From contig MU004232.1 of NCBI GenBank assembly GCA_010405405.1, positions 267,481-331,480 of the forward strand: a stretch of DNA of 64,000 bases, read 5' to 3'. The stretch is from Microthyrium microscopicum (taxonomy: Eukaryota > Ascomycota > Dothideomycetes > Microthyriales > Microthyriaceae). This document shows, one piece after another, positions 11,727 to 25,071 of the stretch. The notes under the pieces were generated by a model. The model did no database searches, was not told the DNA's origin, and worked only from the letters and a program-made list of their open reading frames with translations. Numbering within the stretch: position 1 is the stretch's first letter; every line of letters starts with the position of its first letter. Both the position numbers and the translations under genes were made by a program.

Positions 11727-14700
11727 ATACTCCCCCTTCTAAGATTAGCGCTCCTAAGCTAAAAACTTACAAAAGGATAAGATTTATAATTAAGTCGTAT
11801 GGTCCTATAATTCCAACACTTTTAGGGTATAAAACATAAAATATAAAAAGCAAAGATAACATCCTTTCTTTATATATAACTACTATACGTACCTATTCCT
11901 TATATTGTCCTCTAGCCTACTAAAGTAACTATTAAGAGGCATTAATAAACCTTAAGATATCTTTAGAATACTCTAGTTTATAAACTAAGTATTAAGGTAT
12001 ACGTAGTAGTATTCTTTACTATTCTAAGGAAAGTCTATCTAAATTATACTCCTCCTCTTTCTTCTTTTAAAGATCTATAAATATAGAATATAGCCTTAGT
12101 TTATTAAGGTTTTAGTTATAGTACTTAGTAATAAGTTCTAGATAGGAGTTAAGATCTAACTATAGTTACTAATTAGGATCGTAGTTCTAATTATCCTATC
12201 TTATAAACTAGACTTTATACTATAAAACCTTCTTCTTACTAAAGCCTTTTATAATACCTATCTTACTATTAATAACGTAATTAACTATCTACTCCTACTC
12301 TATATTATTATCTATATTTATAATTATAGGAAGGTTATCTAGTTCTTAAAGTACAGCAGTATATTTAGGAATAAAGTAGAGTAGCTAAGCATAGAAGATA
12401 AGGTAAATCTTTATCTTTTCTAGTAGTTCTAACTTATAGGTAAGGGTGTTAATCTTCTTAATAATCTTAAAGAGTCCTATAGATTTATTATTAAGGAATT
12501 TTAATAGTTAGAGAGATTTATAATAGTAAGCGTTAAAGCATACCTAATTACCTAATTTAAGGTCTAGTACTAGTTAATGAGTCTTATTAGCCTACTCTTC
12601 TATAAGAGCGGTAGACTACAAGATCTATTTTTAAAGATACTTATAAAGGTCAATACAAGTATAGAGATATTAGTTAGTAAGTTATTATTTAGTTTAGGTT
12701 AGCTTAGTTCCTAAGCAGGCCTTTAGAGGCATTAGTTCTAATCCTAATTAAAGAAGATAACCATTAAGTACGTAGAAGAGACTTATCTTAATAGAGGCGT
12801 AGACAGTATAGTTAGCTTTAAACTTAGCGAATAGTAGTAGTCCTACTTAGTTATTCTATTACTAGTTAATAAAGCATCTAAGGTAAGCTTTTAGTACTAT
12901 AACTAATATTTCTATAATACTATTACCCTATAAGTACTAAGTAGTAGTTAAGTAGATAATAATACTAATACGTTTATAAAGACGTTACTAAAATGCGAAC
13001 GTAAATTATAAACTATAGTTAGAGAAAATAGAGTTAGGCTATCTAGTATATTTCTAGATTTAGTTAAGGAACGTAAGAACTATTATCTATATACTTAAGT
13101 TAGAGAAAGGTATAAATCGTTAGGTATATATTAGCCTATCTATAATAACTATAATATAATAGTAGATAGTTCTAAGGTAAATACAAAGTAGTAAAGCAAC
13201 TATAAAGTTAATAAAGATATTAAACTAGGTATAGTTAGGTAGTAGAAACGACTAAAGAAGACCCTACTTCTTTTATTTAACTAGCTTAGAGAACGCGCAC
13301 TTATATACTTTAATATAGTACTTTATATCTTTAGCTATATAGGGCTAATAGTAGAATTAATAGAGGCGCTAATATATAGAAGTTATACTACTATAACCTA
13401 TTATTTTATAATTATATGTATATTTAATAGCGCAGTGTTAAAGACGTCCTATAAGGACAAGGAGTTATTATCTATACTAAATAGTGCTATTAGTAAGTAC
13501 TTAGTAATCACTAAGTTCAATTAAGTCTTTTTCTAAGGTATTATATAGTAGGCAATATAACTATATAGCTTTAGAGTTATAGATTATTTAAACGAGCTTA
13601 TCTAATTAGCTAGCCTTAATAATATCTTTCTATAATATCTCTAGGTTAGCTAGCACGTTATTTATCCTAGAGTAATTAATTAACTTGCCTAGGATTAAGG
13701 TAAAACCCCCTATAGTTAGTTAATTAATTAGCTCGCCTTCTATAGTTAGTATATTAACTTTATTAGCGACGATTATAATAAGTTTAATTATTATAGGTCG
13801 TTTGCTATTAATAAAGAGAATAGCAATCTTAATAGTATATTAAGTATTATAAGAGTAAGAAATCTCATAGTAGGTATTAAAGTTATAAAAGGAAAGGATT
13901 AGTTATATTTATTAGGTAATCTATAGATTATTATTAGATTTTAGAAGATTCTATAATCTCTAAGTTAGTATATCTACTTTTGTATTAAAGGGACTATTAT
14001 AATATTTAATCTTAAACTAGAATTAAGAGAGAAACTCTACTTATTAAGCTTAATAGCAAGATAGCTTTTTAATTAATATAAAAGTATGCAAGTTAAGATA
14101 GTTAGTAAAAACTTATATAGGATTAAAGGTTAAAAATAATTCAGGTTTTTATTTCTTAAATACCTATATGATTATAAGTAGCTCTTTATTATAGATATTA
14201 TAATTATACTTTATTAGGGTTATCTTTTTAGAAAGAAAAGCTACTAGATAAAGCTTACTATTTATGCCTTTCTAAGAAAGGATAGTTACTACTACCTAGT
14301 CTAAGGCATTAGTTTTAACCTAAGTCTTAGTATTAGAGTTAAAGTAATAAAGAATTAGAGCAGTAGTAAAGGCCTTCTTTAATATGTTAAAAGCTTATTC
14401 TTTAGGTCTAGTCTTACTCTATAGGAAGTATAAGAGAGCGTCCTTCTTAGTTAGTATAGTAAGTAGTATAATAATTTTTAAGTATTCTTTAATAAAATAG
14501 TAATAAAAGTTTATAAAGCTAAGGAATATCTAAACGTCTTTTAGAGAGATAGAGTAATGCTAGTTAAGTACGATATTAACCTTCTTCTTATCTATTTAGA
14601 TTCCGTTAGATATAATAATAATACTAAGATATTTAACTAATTAGGTTATAAACTTAGATTTAGAAATATTAAGATAGAGTCTAGCTTTTTTAAACTTATT

Positions 14701-17700
14701 AAAGATTAGGTAGACGTAGGTAATATACTCTTCTTTAGTCTTACTCTAAATAAGAATGTTATTAAGGTAGACTATAATAAAGTTATTAAGGTATTTATAT
14801 ACTACGTTATTAATATAAGATTAAAAGCTTCTTAATAATTCTATTATACTAAATAGCATCACTAAGATTTTAAAGAGTCTATAGCGTATTAAGAACGCGA
14901 TCTTATGCTTATCTTCTTTACGAATTTAAATATTATTAAAGGTAGCAATAACGTTAAATTATAAAAAGAATTTTACCTTATAAATCTTTATTAAAGTTTC
15001 TATTAAGAATAAAGATATATTTTAGTTAGTTAGTATAATTTTATTAAGTCTATAATAGTTAACGTAGATATAAATACTACTACCTAGTTTACTAATGTAT
15101 AATATAGATATAGCGTAATAAGAGGTACTTAGTTAGATAAAGCTTTTTTTAAGCATATTCTTAATATATTTCTTAACAACTTATGCCTATTAGCAAGATA
15201 TACTATAGGATTTACGTATAGGTACTTTTATATTTAGATTAATAGTAATAGCATAGTTAAAGCCTAGTTAATATAGTAGTAGCTTATTAGCTTAGTAAGA
15301 GTTAAATAAGGAAACGTAGTAATAAAACTCTAGTAGTATTAATTTTAGTAATTCCTCTCGCGTTAGTAAGTTATAATTAAGCTTTTCACGCTATTTAGTA
15401 TAGTCTTTAGTAAAGATTATAATAATGCTAGCAACGTTCTACTAAGGAATAGGGTTAAGGTCTTCTTCCTCTTCTAAGGCGTTAAAGTCTTCTTAGTAAA
15501 AAGCTATAAAATAGTAATCTTTACGCTATATTATAGCTATAAAGACTTATAGTAATACTATATAAATATTAAGGGTTCCTTTTTATTGTTTATCTATAAC
15601 TACTTAATCTTTATAGTTAATAGTTATTAGGTAATAGAAAGCTATATAGTATCTTATATAATACTTAAAGTAGAAGCTTAATATACGTTAGTCTTTCTAG
15701 AGTATAATTTTATGCTTATTTATTTACAAGTCGCTAAGGATTATATTATAGTTAGCAACTTTTATTACAAAGTATAGAATCTATTTAAAGTAGATACTAA
15801 TACGTAATATAATAGCTACTATATAGGTTATTTTTATAATAGCGTAGCTATTAGCTATTTTAGCGTAGTAGAGTTAGGTTATCTCTACTAATAGAATACT
15901 ATAGATTTAGAGGTAATAAGAGTTAATGATACTAAAGGCATTACTACCTATATTAATTAGGACTTTTGTTTTAGTGTACGCATTATTATTAATAAGAATA
16001 TTACTAGTAGTATTCTACTATTAGCCTATTTTTAGAATAGAATATTTTAGTAATTAGTTAATAAGGACATAAGCTACTAATATGCATATAATAGCTATGC
16101 TTATAGGGTTACTTTTAGTTTTAAAGTTACTTAAGTAGTTAATAATAGCCTCTATCTAACGTTTTCATTATTTATTATATGCTTCTATTTTATTTAGCTC
16201 CTCTACGTAGCGTTATAAAAAAGCGTCTAGTTTCTCTAGTCCTAGTAGTAATAATTACTATATATTAATAAGTAATTATTTAGTAGGGTTAGGTTTTATA
16301 CTTAAGTATTATCTTATTATAGACAAATACTAGCAAGTTTAGTAGTAATGTTAGAATTAGAGAGAGCTAATTTGCCTTTATACTTTAAATTCTTATCTTT
16401 ATAGTTATAACCTTATTCGCTATATTAGGTATAGTAGTAGTCTTATATAAGACGTTAGTATAGAGTAGTCTTACGACGTAGTATATAGTTAATTTAGTTA
16501 TTAGTTTAGTTACTATTATTATTATTCTAATTGCTAAACGGCTTATTATTATTATTAGTTTTACGTTTAAGGTTTTAGTTAATAACTTATAATTTGTTAA
16601 TATACTTAGCAATAGTAGTAGCTTTTAAAAGGAATAGATATTATATAATTTCTTTAACGATTATATACTTAAGGTAAGTAACCTTATCTACTTTTATAAG
16701 GCTAGCGTTAGTAATTTTGCTATTAAACTTAGTAATATATAGAGTAAGCTTCTTAGTCTTCTTTATTTAATTTAAGAAATTTTATAATTAGGTAATAGTA
16801 TCTTTATAAGTATTATATTTCTAAGTATATTAATCTAGGTCTTCTTAGAACTCTATTATATTAGAGTATAGGTTTAGTAATTCGTATTAAGTATAATCTT
16901 TAACGAACCTAAGGATAATATTAAGAGTCTTACTATGTACCTAAATAGTAGCGTCTAGTTTTATAGAGAATAAGGCTTACTTATTATAAAGATAGTCTTT
17001 AATATAAAGCTTCTACGTAGAATATTATTTAAGGTTATAACCTAAGTATTTACCTAGATTGCTCTATTTACGTTTCTTACTTTTACTACTAACTAAGAAT
17101 CTAGATACTACTAGGGTTAGGCTATTAGTTTAAATATAAGGGGCTTATTAATAAGGGGAAAGTATTACTCGTTTGTCGTTAGAGTTAAGTTAGTAGATAT
17201 TCTCTTTAGACTTATATATAAACTAACTAAGCTAGTTCTTAAGATCTTTATTCTAAAGGCAAAGGGCTATAATCTTATTACGCTTCTTAGTATAGGAAGT
17301 ACGTAATTATTTAATATTATTAAGTGCTTTATTAAGTTCCTATCAATTTATATTATAGGCGTTCTCTAGATAGAGGACATATTCATTATTCTTATAGTTA
17401 GCTTTAATTATGCAATTAAGTTATTAGTAAAGTTAATCTACCTTCTTACGTTACTTATTAGCTATAACTATAGTATTATTAAGTTTATTAGTTATGTCTT
17501 TAACCTTTTATTCATAGTATTAACTTATATTAGTTATATTATTTAGCTAGGCATAGGTTTCTTAAGTATAGAGGTTAGCTACTTATACTAATTTAATATA
17601 GCTACGTAGCTACTTAAACTAGAGTTTTAATAATATTATAATACTATGAAAGAAACCTTTATAAGTCTTAATAACTTCTAGGTATAAATTACCCTAAGTA

Positions 17701-18726
17701 TAATATATAAGTATAGAGTCTAGAGAAACGCTTTTAATAATACTATCTAAAGGGATAGTTTCCTAGGCTTAGAAGATAACTTCTTTATAAAGAAGTTATA
17801 TAGAGGATACTTAAGTCTTCTTATTAAGAGTAATTAACTAGTAGGTAATAAAATAAAAGGGTATCTAGTAGTTTAATAGTAACTCCTTAATCTAGGCTTA
17901 GTCTACTAGTTAAAGGGTAGTAATTAGAGGATCTATAGAGGATATCTTTCCTTTACCTTTAGTCTAGAATTATAACTAGCTATAAATATAGCTACTCTTA
18001 GCAATTTCTAAGATATTAGATAGTAAAGGTACTTTAGTAATAAAATTATAATAAGAGTATAAGAAATTATAGCGTAAAAAGTAACTATAAGGTAGTTCTA
18101 TAGTAGTATTCTCTTTATTACTATTAATCTAGGTATAAGGTTACATAATTATAAACTAAGTAGTATTCTAAGTCTTTAATTATTATTACTTACAAAGATA
18201 AGATATAGAGTAAGTCCTATAGGTCTTAACAATATCTCCTATAGTAAGATAAAGGTTTAATATTAAGTAAGTATAAGTAGTAAGTATGAGCGCTAAGAAG
18301 TCTTAAAACAAAGTATAAATAAGTTATAAAGATATAATAAGTAATTTAGAGAAGGAAGTAGGTAGTCTAATTTATTATAGTTTATCTTTAAGGCTTATTA
18401 TAGTATAGCAAAATAAGTAAAGTCTTGCTATAGGTATAGTAGTAAAGAAAAGTAGTAGTAGTAAAGAATTATTAACCTATAAGTCTAATAGGGTAGAAGT
18501 TCTAAGTTAACTAGGATTCTTTAATTACTCTAATTAGACGCTAGGAGTCTAAGCTTCTAGCAAGGTTAAAGATTAAGAATTTATATATTTACCACGCTAG
18601 TAGGTTAAATCTACTAGGATCTAAAAATAGGATTCTATATTTATATAAGTAGACGTATCAAATCTTTAGATTTTAATATACTAAAAATTAGGATTATTTT
18701 TTAAATAGTATAAGGTATTAGTTTTA

Positions 18727-18928
18727 TATTAGGGACCTACGAGCATAAGGGTACAAGCTAACGATAGATATAATTTAAGAAAACTAATATAAAGAATCTA
18801 AGAGAGAGGGTAGGGAACAGTTATAGGTAAGCTACGCTAGATAATCCTTAAGCACTAAGCCCTTAGCATTACGTAACAGAGGATACCAATAATGTTACAA
18901 TAGGATCAATAGTAGCAGATCCATAACA
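18727..18928 (-). repeat. LTR of nested retrotransposon (right copy)
   Basis: 202 bp copy of 11525-11726, followed by the second AATTC (18929-18933), after which the outer element resumes. Confidence 0.9.
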
Positions 18929-21059
18929 AATTCTATAGCTATAAAGTAAGAGGTTAGTAAATCTAATTCTTACGTAAAAAGACTACTTTAATTAAGTTTT
19001 AGCTTATACCTAAGAACGTATATAAAGTATATTAATTCTTTAGTCTTACTTTATACTATTAGTAGTATATTAAAAACTTTATTAAGATTACTATTCTTAT
19101 CTTTAACCTTTTAAAGGAAGCTAATCTAGATATTAGGAAAAAGAAGTATTACCTTATTACTTAAACTTATTAATATACTATAGCCTTTAATAGAATTAAG
19201 ACTCTATTAACTTTATTACTTATCTTAGTAGTATATAATTTATAAAAGCTTATAAAGCTTTAAATAGATACTTTAGATTATATAATTAGTTATAAGCTAG
19301 TATAAGAAAATAACTAAAGTAAATAGTACCTAGTTACTTTTAATAGCTATAAGCTAAATAAAGCTAAACTTAATTATTTAGTATATAAGAAAGAGCTTTT
19401 TATAGTTAAGGATATAATTAGAAAATACTAATACTACTTCTTAAAGAAGACTACTAAAGTAATTATAAATTATAATAGCTTATAATATATAAATATAATT
19501 AAGAATAATACTTAACGTATTACTTAATAGATTAAAGAGTTCTAAGAATTTAATCTTATCTTTATATATTATAAGAGTTCTTAAGTAGTAGTTTCTAATA
19601 CTCTTAGTTATTATTTAAACTTTTAAGAAAAATAGATTAATATTATTTAGGAAATAGAGCCTAAAGATAATAATAATAACTTATTTTCTAAGGCGTAAGC
19701 TACCTTATTAGAACCTTTATAAGAGTAAAAAGAATAAGAAGCTCTCTATATATAGAGCTTATAAAAAGTATTAAAAAAGAAAAATTATACTATTTTTACT
19801 AGTATATAAAAGAAACTTTAAAAAAGTATTCTTAATTATTTTTAGATTAACTCTAATAAAGATATTAAAAAAAAATATAAGTATTTATTCTTAGAGAAAA
19901 ATTTTACTAAAGCTAAAATACTTACTAATTTACTCTATATTTACTTATTCTACTACTAAGATTTTATTAAGAAAGTATATAATTAATATAAGTATCTATT
20001 ATATATAAGCCTTACTAGTATTCTTAAACTAAAAGATTAATAGCTAGAAATAAAGAATAACTTTTAAGAATTTATCTAATTCTATTCTATATATTAAGTT
20101 TAATAGATAGATTAAAGTAGGCCTAAGTATAAGTCCTACTATTAAGTATAAAACCTATAGCTATTTAAGGCTTAGGGAATTAACTTAATTAATAAACTTT
20201 TATAAAGTCTCTTTAGGAATTAGTATATTATCTATATAATTAACTATACTATAAGATAGCTTATTATAAAAGTAGTACTAAATATTACTACTTTTATAGT
20301 TATAGAATTTATTTATAGAAAAATTATTTTAGAATATAGTCTTTCTTAATTATTAACTTTAAATAATAAACTTTAGTTTATTTTAGATATAATTCTATTC
20401 TTATTATAATAAATAAAGACTAAGTACTACTTAATAGCCTTATATAACCCTTAGTTTAATAAGAAGATTAAGAGATTTAATAACCTACTAAGTATATTTC
20501 TAACTAAGTTCTTAGAAGAAAAACTTATAACTAGCTAGGATCTATACTTAAATTAGGTAATTTATACTACTAAGATATAAGCTTATATTATATTAGAAAT
20601 ATCTTTTTTTTTCCTTATTTATAAAAGAGATCTTAAGAACTTTAAAATAGACTAAGTAAAGAAAAATAAATAGGCTAAATTAACTAGTACTATACTTCTT
20701 ATCTATATAATTATAGAAGATTACTTAAAGAAGGTTAAAACTATTAGGTAAGTTTATTATAATGCCTTATTAAAATAAGCTATAGCTTTAAACCTTATTA
20801 ATAGTAATATAATTTTAAAAAAGGACTTTATTATTAAGTTTCTTATAGATTCTTATATACTTCTTAAAAACTTAAATAAAACTAAGTTTTAGGTAGTATA
20901 GTTTAGCTTTTATAAAGTCTTAAAGGTCTACTCCTTAAGAATATACGCTCTTAAGATACCTAATAAAAAAGTATTTAAAAACCTTATTTATAGGAATTAC
21001 TTTATATAAGTATATATATAAGAAGAAAATAAATACTATTACTAAAACTAGTTATATTC

Positions 21060-24000
21060 TAAGTATAAGTAATTAAGTAAGAATAACCTTAAAGATATCT
21101 TAAATAAAGAGTATAGAAGTAAAATAAATATATTTACTATAACTAAGAAAGACTAGCTTAATAAATTAAGGAATCTTTTAATAGAGTTAATTAATATTAA
21201 GAGGTCTAATACTAGGAAATATTACTTAAGTTTATTTACTATTCTTTTTAACTTTATAAAAAAAGTTTAGGAAGCTAAAGTAAATATTTATAGATAAGAA
21301 AAGAAATACTTTATAGTAATTATTTATAACCTAAGTAATAACTTAAAGACTTTTATAGCGTTAGAATATATTCTTCTTAACCTAATTTTAGCTTTAGTAT
21401 AAAGTAATCTAGAATAGATAAAGTAAATTATATAGAAAGTAAAATATTTTATAGTATTATAAAATTTAGTAAGAAAAAAGAATAATAATATTCTTATCTC
21501 CTTAAATTAAAGCTTAATAAAAAAGAAAATTTTTCTAACTATAGTAAATTAAGAATTAATCTTTATATTACTAAAATAATAAGAGTAGAGAGATAAATTA
21601 TTAAGGCTAAGGAGCTATAATAAGATTACTATTTTAATTACTTATACGCCTATACTAGAAGTAATAAATCTATATAAATAAGTATCTAATCTTAGAAAAA
21701 ACTATTAAGGTATTAACTCTTTATTACTAGATATTATAAAAGTAGAGGTTTTTTCTATAGATTATCCTAAACCTAGTCTACTATAAAATATAGATATAAC
21801 TAAAGGATTCTTATAAAATACTAATATATTTAGGCTAACTATAATATTTAGTAGTTTTATATACCTTAGTACTAGCTTATAATATTTAGAATTAGAATAA
21901 AGATAGTAGAAAGCTACTCCTAAATAAAAGATTATTCTATATATAGATATAGGTAAAGTGCCTATAAGAAAAAAAAGAAAAATTAATTTTTTATTATCTT
22001 TTTTATAATCTTTCTTAATTATATTTATTTAAGAAAACTATTTATAAGAAATTACTTTTATTTATTATTAATTTAAGTAAACTATTATAAGTAATAATAA
22101 CTAAAATTAAACCTTTAAATCTTCTTAATAATTCTTAAGACTATTACTAAGGTTATTTAAATATAATAAGCTATTTCTAAATCTTTTTAGTAATCCTTAG
22201 AACTATTACTAAAAGCCTTTTTATAAAATATTTAATAGTAAGAAATAGGAAACCTAAATAACTTAAATTTCTAAGCTAATTTACTACTTTTTAGTTTTAA
22301 AGTAACGTAAGCTTAATACTACTTTTCTTTATTCCTTAAAAGATAACTAACTCTAAGAGTTTAGTTCTATTTTTTTCTCTATATAAGTAAGCTAATATAC
22401 TTCTTTTCTACTAGAATTAAACATAATTAATAAAGCTTTTAAATAACCTAAAAATAGCATAGATAATAAGCTATTAGTAAAGCTATAAATAGGAGTAATA
22501 GGTAGTCTAGTAACTATTTATATTAATTATATAGTACTTATACTTACTTTTTTTATTATAAATAAGTAATATTATTTACTATTTAAGGTATAATTTATAT
22601 AAGCCTTATTAAATATAAAATTACTTTTTATATTCTAGAAGACTATATAATTATACTAAGTAATAACTTCTTTATCTAAAAGCTTAAGTATATAGTAGTA
22701 TTTATATTTATTATAATACTAGTTAGGTTAGTAACTCTAAATATAAATTATAGCTACTTATAGCTTATTACTACTAGATAATAGATTAGTTATTACTATA
22801 GTAGCTAGCTTAGTCTAAGTAAGACTATGCTTAATATAGTACTTAAGTAATACTAAAATCTTTTAAGGAATTTTAACTCCTTAATTCTAAAAATCTTATA
22901 AAACTTAGATAAGCTTATTCTAAGTCTTTTTCTTATATATCTATAACTAGTAGTTTAAATAAATTAATTAACTACTTACTATAGTATAAGCTATATTATT
23001 AAGTAAATACTTATAAGTCTACTTATTAAGCTTTTTTAAGAGAGTTAAATAATAACCTAAACTAGGCTTTACTTTAATTTAAGGCTTAAGTAAAGTCTTA
23101 TACGTACTATTTTACTTTTTTATAAGCTAATATAATAGCGTCTTTATCTTCTTCTTACTTAAAGACTTAATATACTCTAGTTTATTCTTAGGAATATTTA
23201 AGAAGCTAGTTTTATTAACTATATACTTATATACTTATAAAATACTATAAGTTTATTTTAGCTTAGGTATTATATAATAGTAGTAGCCTTAACTATATTC
23301 TTAATTAATAATTTAGTATAAGGTTATTTTAGAGTATACTAAGCTATTTTAAATATACTAAAGTATATTTTCTACTACTTAAACTTAGGAATATATTATA
23401 TCTTACTTTATATATACTTATATAAAATTAAGTAGTATAATATTTAAGAAGTTATAGTTTAAACTAAAGGTATTAATAATATAAGTACTTAATATTATAA
23501 ATAGCTTAATTTTATTTTAATCTAAGAGACTTATTTCTTAGAGCTATTAAAGTATTATTTATATTAAAGTATTCTTCTTAATAAAACCTACCTTTTATTT
23601 AGATATCTCTTAAGTAGCTTACTTATAAGCTAACTTTTACTAGTAAAAGAACTTACTTTCTAAAACTAGAAGATATTATCTAAACGTAGGTAATTATTTA
23701 TAAGATTATCTTATCTTAGAATTAATATTATAATAGCTTATAGAAGCTTACTAATAAGCTTTTTTAAGAAAAGGATTTAGATAGTTAATACTCTATTAAT
23801 AACTAGATCTAGCTAAAGAAAGTAGAAAGTAGTTATTATTATTCCTTATACTTAGAAATCTTAATATACTACTTTATTAGCTATAAGCTTTAGCTAAAGA
23901 AAATAGATATATAGGCGTATTTATAAATAATTATAGACGTTCTTTAAAATAAGGTTAAGTAACTAGACTTAAAAACTAAGTAATAGAACTTAAAGCTTAC

Positions 24001-24758
24001 TATAAAGATTTAGCTTAATTATATTAAGCCTAAGAAACTTAAGAGTAAGTACTATACTTTTTAGATAGCTTTAAAGATAACGTAATTAGCTTAGTATAAG
24101 GAGCTATTCTAAAGAGCTCTTATAATTAAGAGCTTAAGAAGAATTAAGGATTAAAGAAGAAAAATATATAAAGCTATTTATACTTAATAATATTAAAAAT
24201 ATAAGAAAAAATCTACTTTTACTAGCTTAAAGTATTATAGAAGTATAATAAAAAAGAAGAAAAGAAGATAATAAATTATAAAGCTTTATAAATATAGAAT
24301 TAGGCCTTTATCTTATATTTACTTAGACTAATAATTACTACTTAGTTCTTTATTACTACTTATATATTACTTCTTATAAACTTTATTCTTTAAGGCCTTA
24401 AAGCATAGATTATATATATTCCTTACTAGATTAAGTAGCTTTAATATACTTATATAAATTCCTTATAATTTCTTAATTTACTACTACTAATAGCCTCTAT
24501 ATAAATAAATCTTCTTAAAAGGATTAGGAACTATAAATACTTAAGTACTATTTATAATAGTTTAACTTAGATCTTAAAGAAAATCTTAGGAAAATAATTC
24601 CTTAAAGATTACCTTATAGTATAACTAAGGTAATAACCCTAAACCTTAAGTAAAAGTTCTTTATTAATTATTATAATATTCTTTTTATTTTACTTATTTA
24701 TTAAAGCTATAATTATAGAATTTATAATCTTAAGAGAGTTTACGCTAGTAAAAGAGAA
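21060..24758. other. Unassigned 3' part of the outer retrotransposon block
   Basis: Extremely AT-rich sequence between the GPY/F-like end of integrase and the right LTR. It is longer than the untranslated tail expected for Ty3/Gypsy elements. The first ~1.2 kb has coding-like texture on the plus strand; the rest shows nothing recognisable. It may be an extra coding region of the element, or a further nested insertion whose ends have been lost. Confidence 0.4.
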
Positions 24759-24910
24759 TATTATAATAAAGAATATACTAAGGAATTAGATAATTATAAG
24801 ACCTAATTAGGGATAATATAATCTCCTAATTAGCATATTCTAAAAACTATATTAGGCCCTTAGACTCTCGTAGTAATTAACCACGCTTTATTTCTCATAT
24901 TCTTGCAACA
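24759..24910 (+). repeat. Right LTR of outer retrotransposon
   Basis: 152 bp, ending GCAACA, followed directly by ATTTG. Composition returns to normal host sequence at the boundary, showing that base change did not spread noticeably into the flank. Confidence 0.9.
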
Positions 24911-25071
24911 ATTTGAATACTGCATCCATCACGTGCCTGCCCTCCCAGCACCCTCAGCCAATATTCAATCTTCAACCTCCTCTGCTACAGCTCATTACTC
25001 CACTCTCTCTCCATCAACAACCCCTATTCCGCCCTCACTCAAAACACATTCATCACATTCTTCCGTCAATC
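24911..25071 (+). promoter_or_regulatory. Remaining 161-bp native upstream region of the Scd6 gene
   Basis: Host sequence between the retrotransposon and the Scd6 ATG. It contains a CACGTG palindrome (24930-24935), a CCAAT box (24958-24962) and pyrimidine-rich stretches typical of fungal core promoters and 5' UTRs. The original sequence further upstream is now at positions below 7562. The motifs are seen; their function is inferred. Confidence 0.4.

Larger units (their letters stand above)
11525..18928 (-). mobile_element. RIP-eroded Ty3/Gypsy-type LTR retrotransposon nested in the outer one
   Basis: It is 7,404 bp with 202-bp LTRs at each end and an AATTC duplication (11520-11524 and 18929-18933). 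It sits inside the reverse transcriptase region of the outer element, in opposite orientation. On the minus strand a reverse transcriptase active-site region is recognisable near 14.7-14.8 kb. A purine-rich tract (minus strand) lies just inside the left LTR at about 11,730, marking that as the 3' LTR. It is broken, with dozens of interruptions. The two LTRs differ at 28 of 202 positions by my count, all transitions. It must be younger than the outer insertion. Confidence 0.85.
7563..24910 (+). mobile_element. RIP-eroded Ty3/Gypsy-type LTR retrotransposon (outer element)
   Basis: It is bounded by 152-bp direct LTRs (7563-7714 and 24759-24910) and a 5-bp duplication ATTTG. Plus-strand order is a CCHC-knuckle-like gag region near 10.0 kb, reverse transcriptase near 11.1-11.5 kb (interrupted there by a second element), then RNase H, integrase and a GPY/F-like segment at about 19.0-21.0 kb. 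That order is typical of Ty3/Gypsy. A purine-rich stretch precedes the right LTR. The element is non-functional: it is saturated with C-to-T and G-to-A changes and its frames are broken dozens of times. The LTRs differ at about 23 of 152 positions, all transitions, so divergence reflects RIP and gives no clock age. The last ~3.7 kb after the GPY/F-like segment is not assigned. Confidence 0.85.

Noticed and set aside
16385-16612. 75-codon minus-strand frame inside the AT-rich block
   Set aside because: It lies in the eroded nested retrotransposon and is Ile/Leu/Lys-rich as expected from base composition; not a gene.
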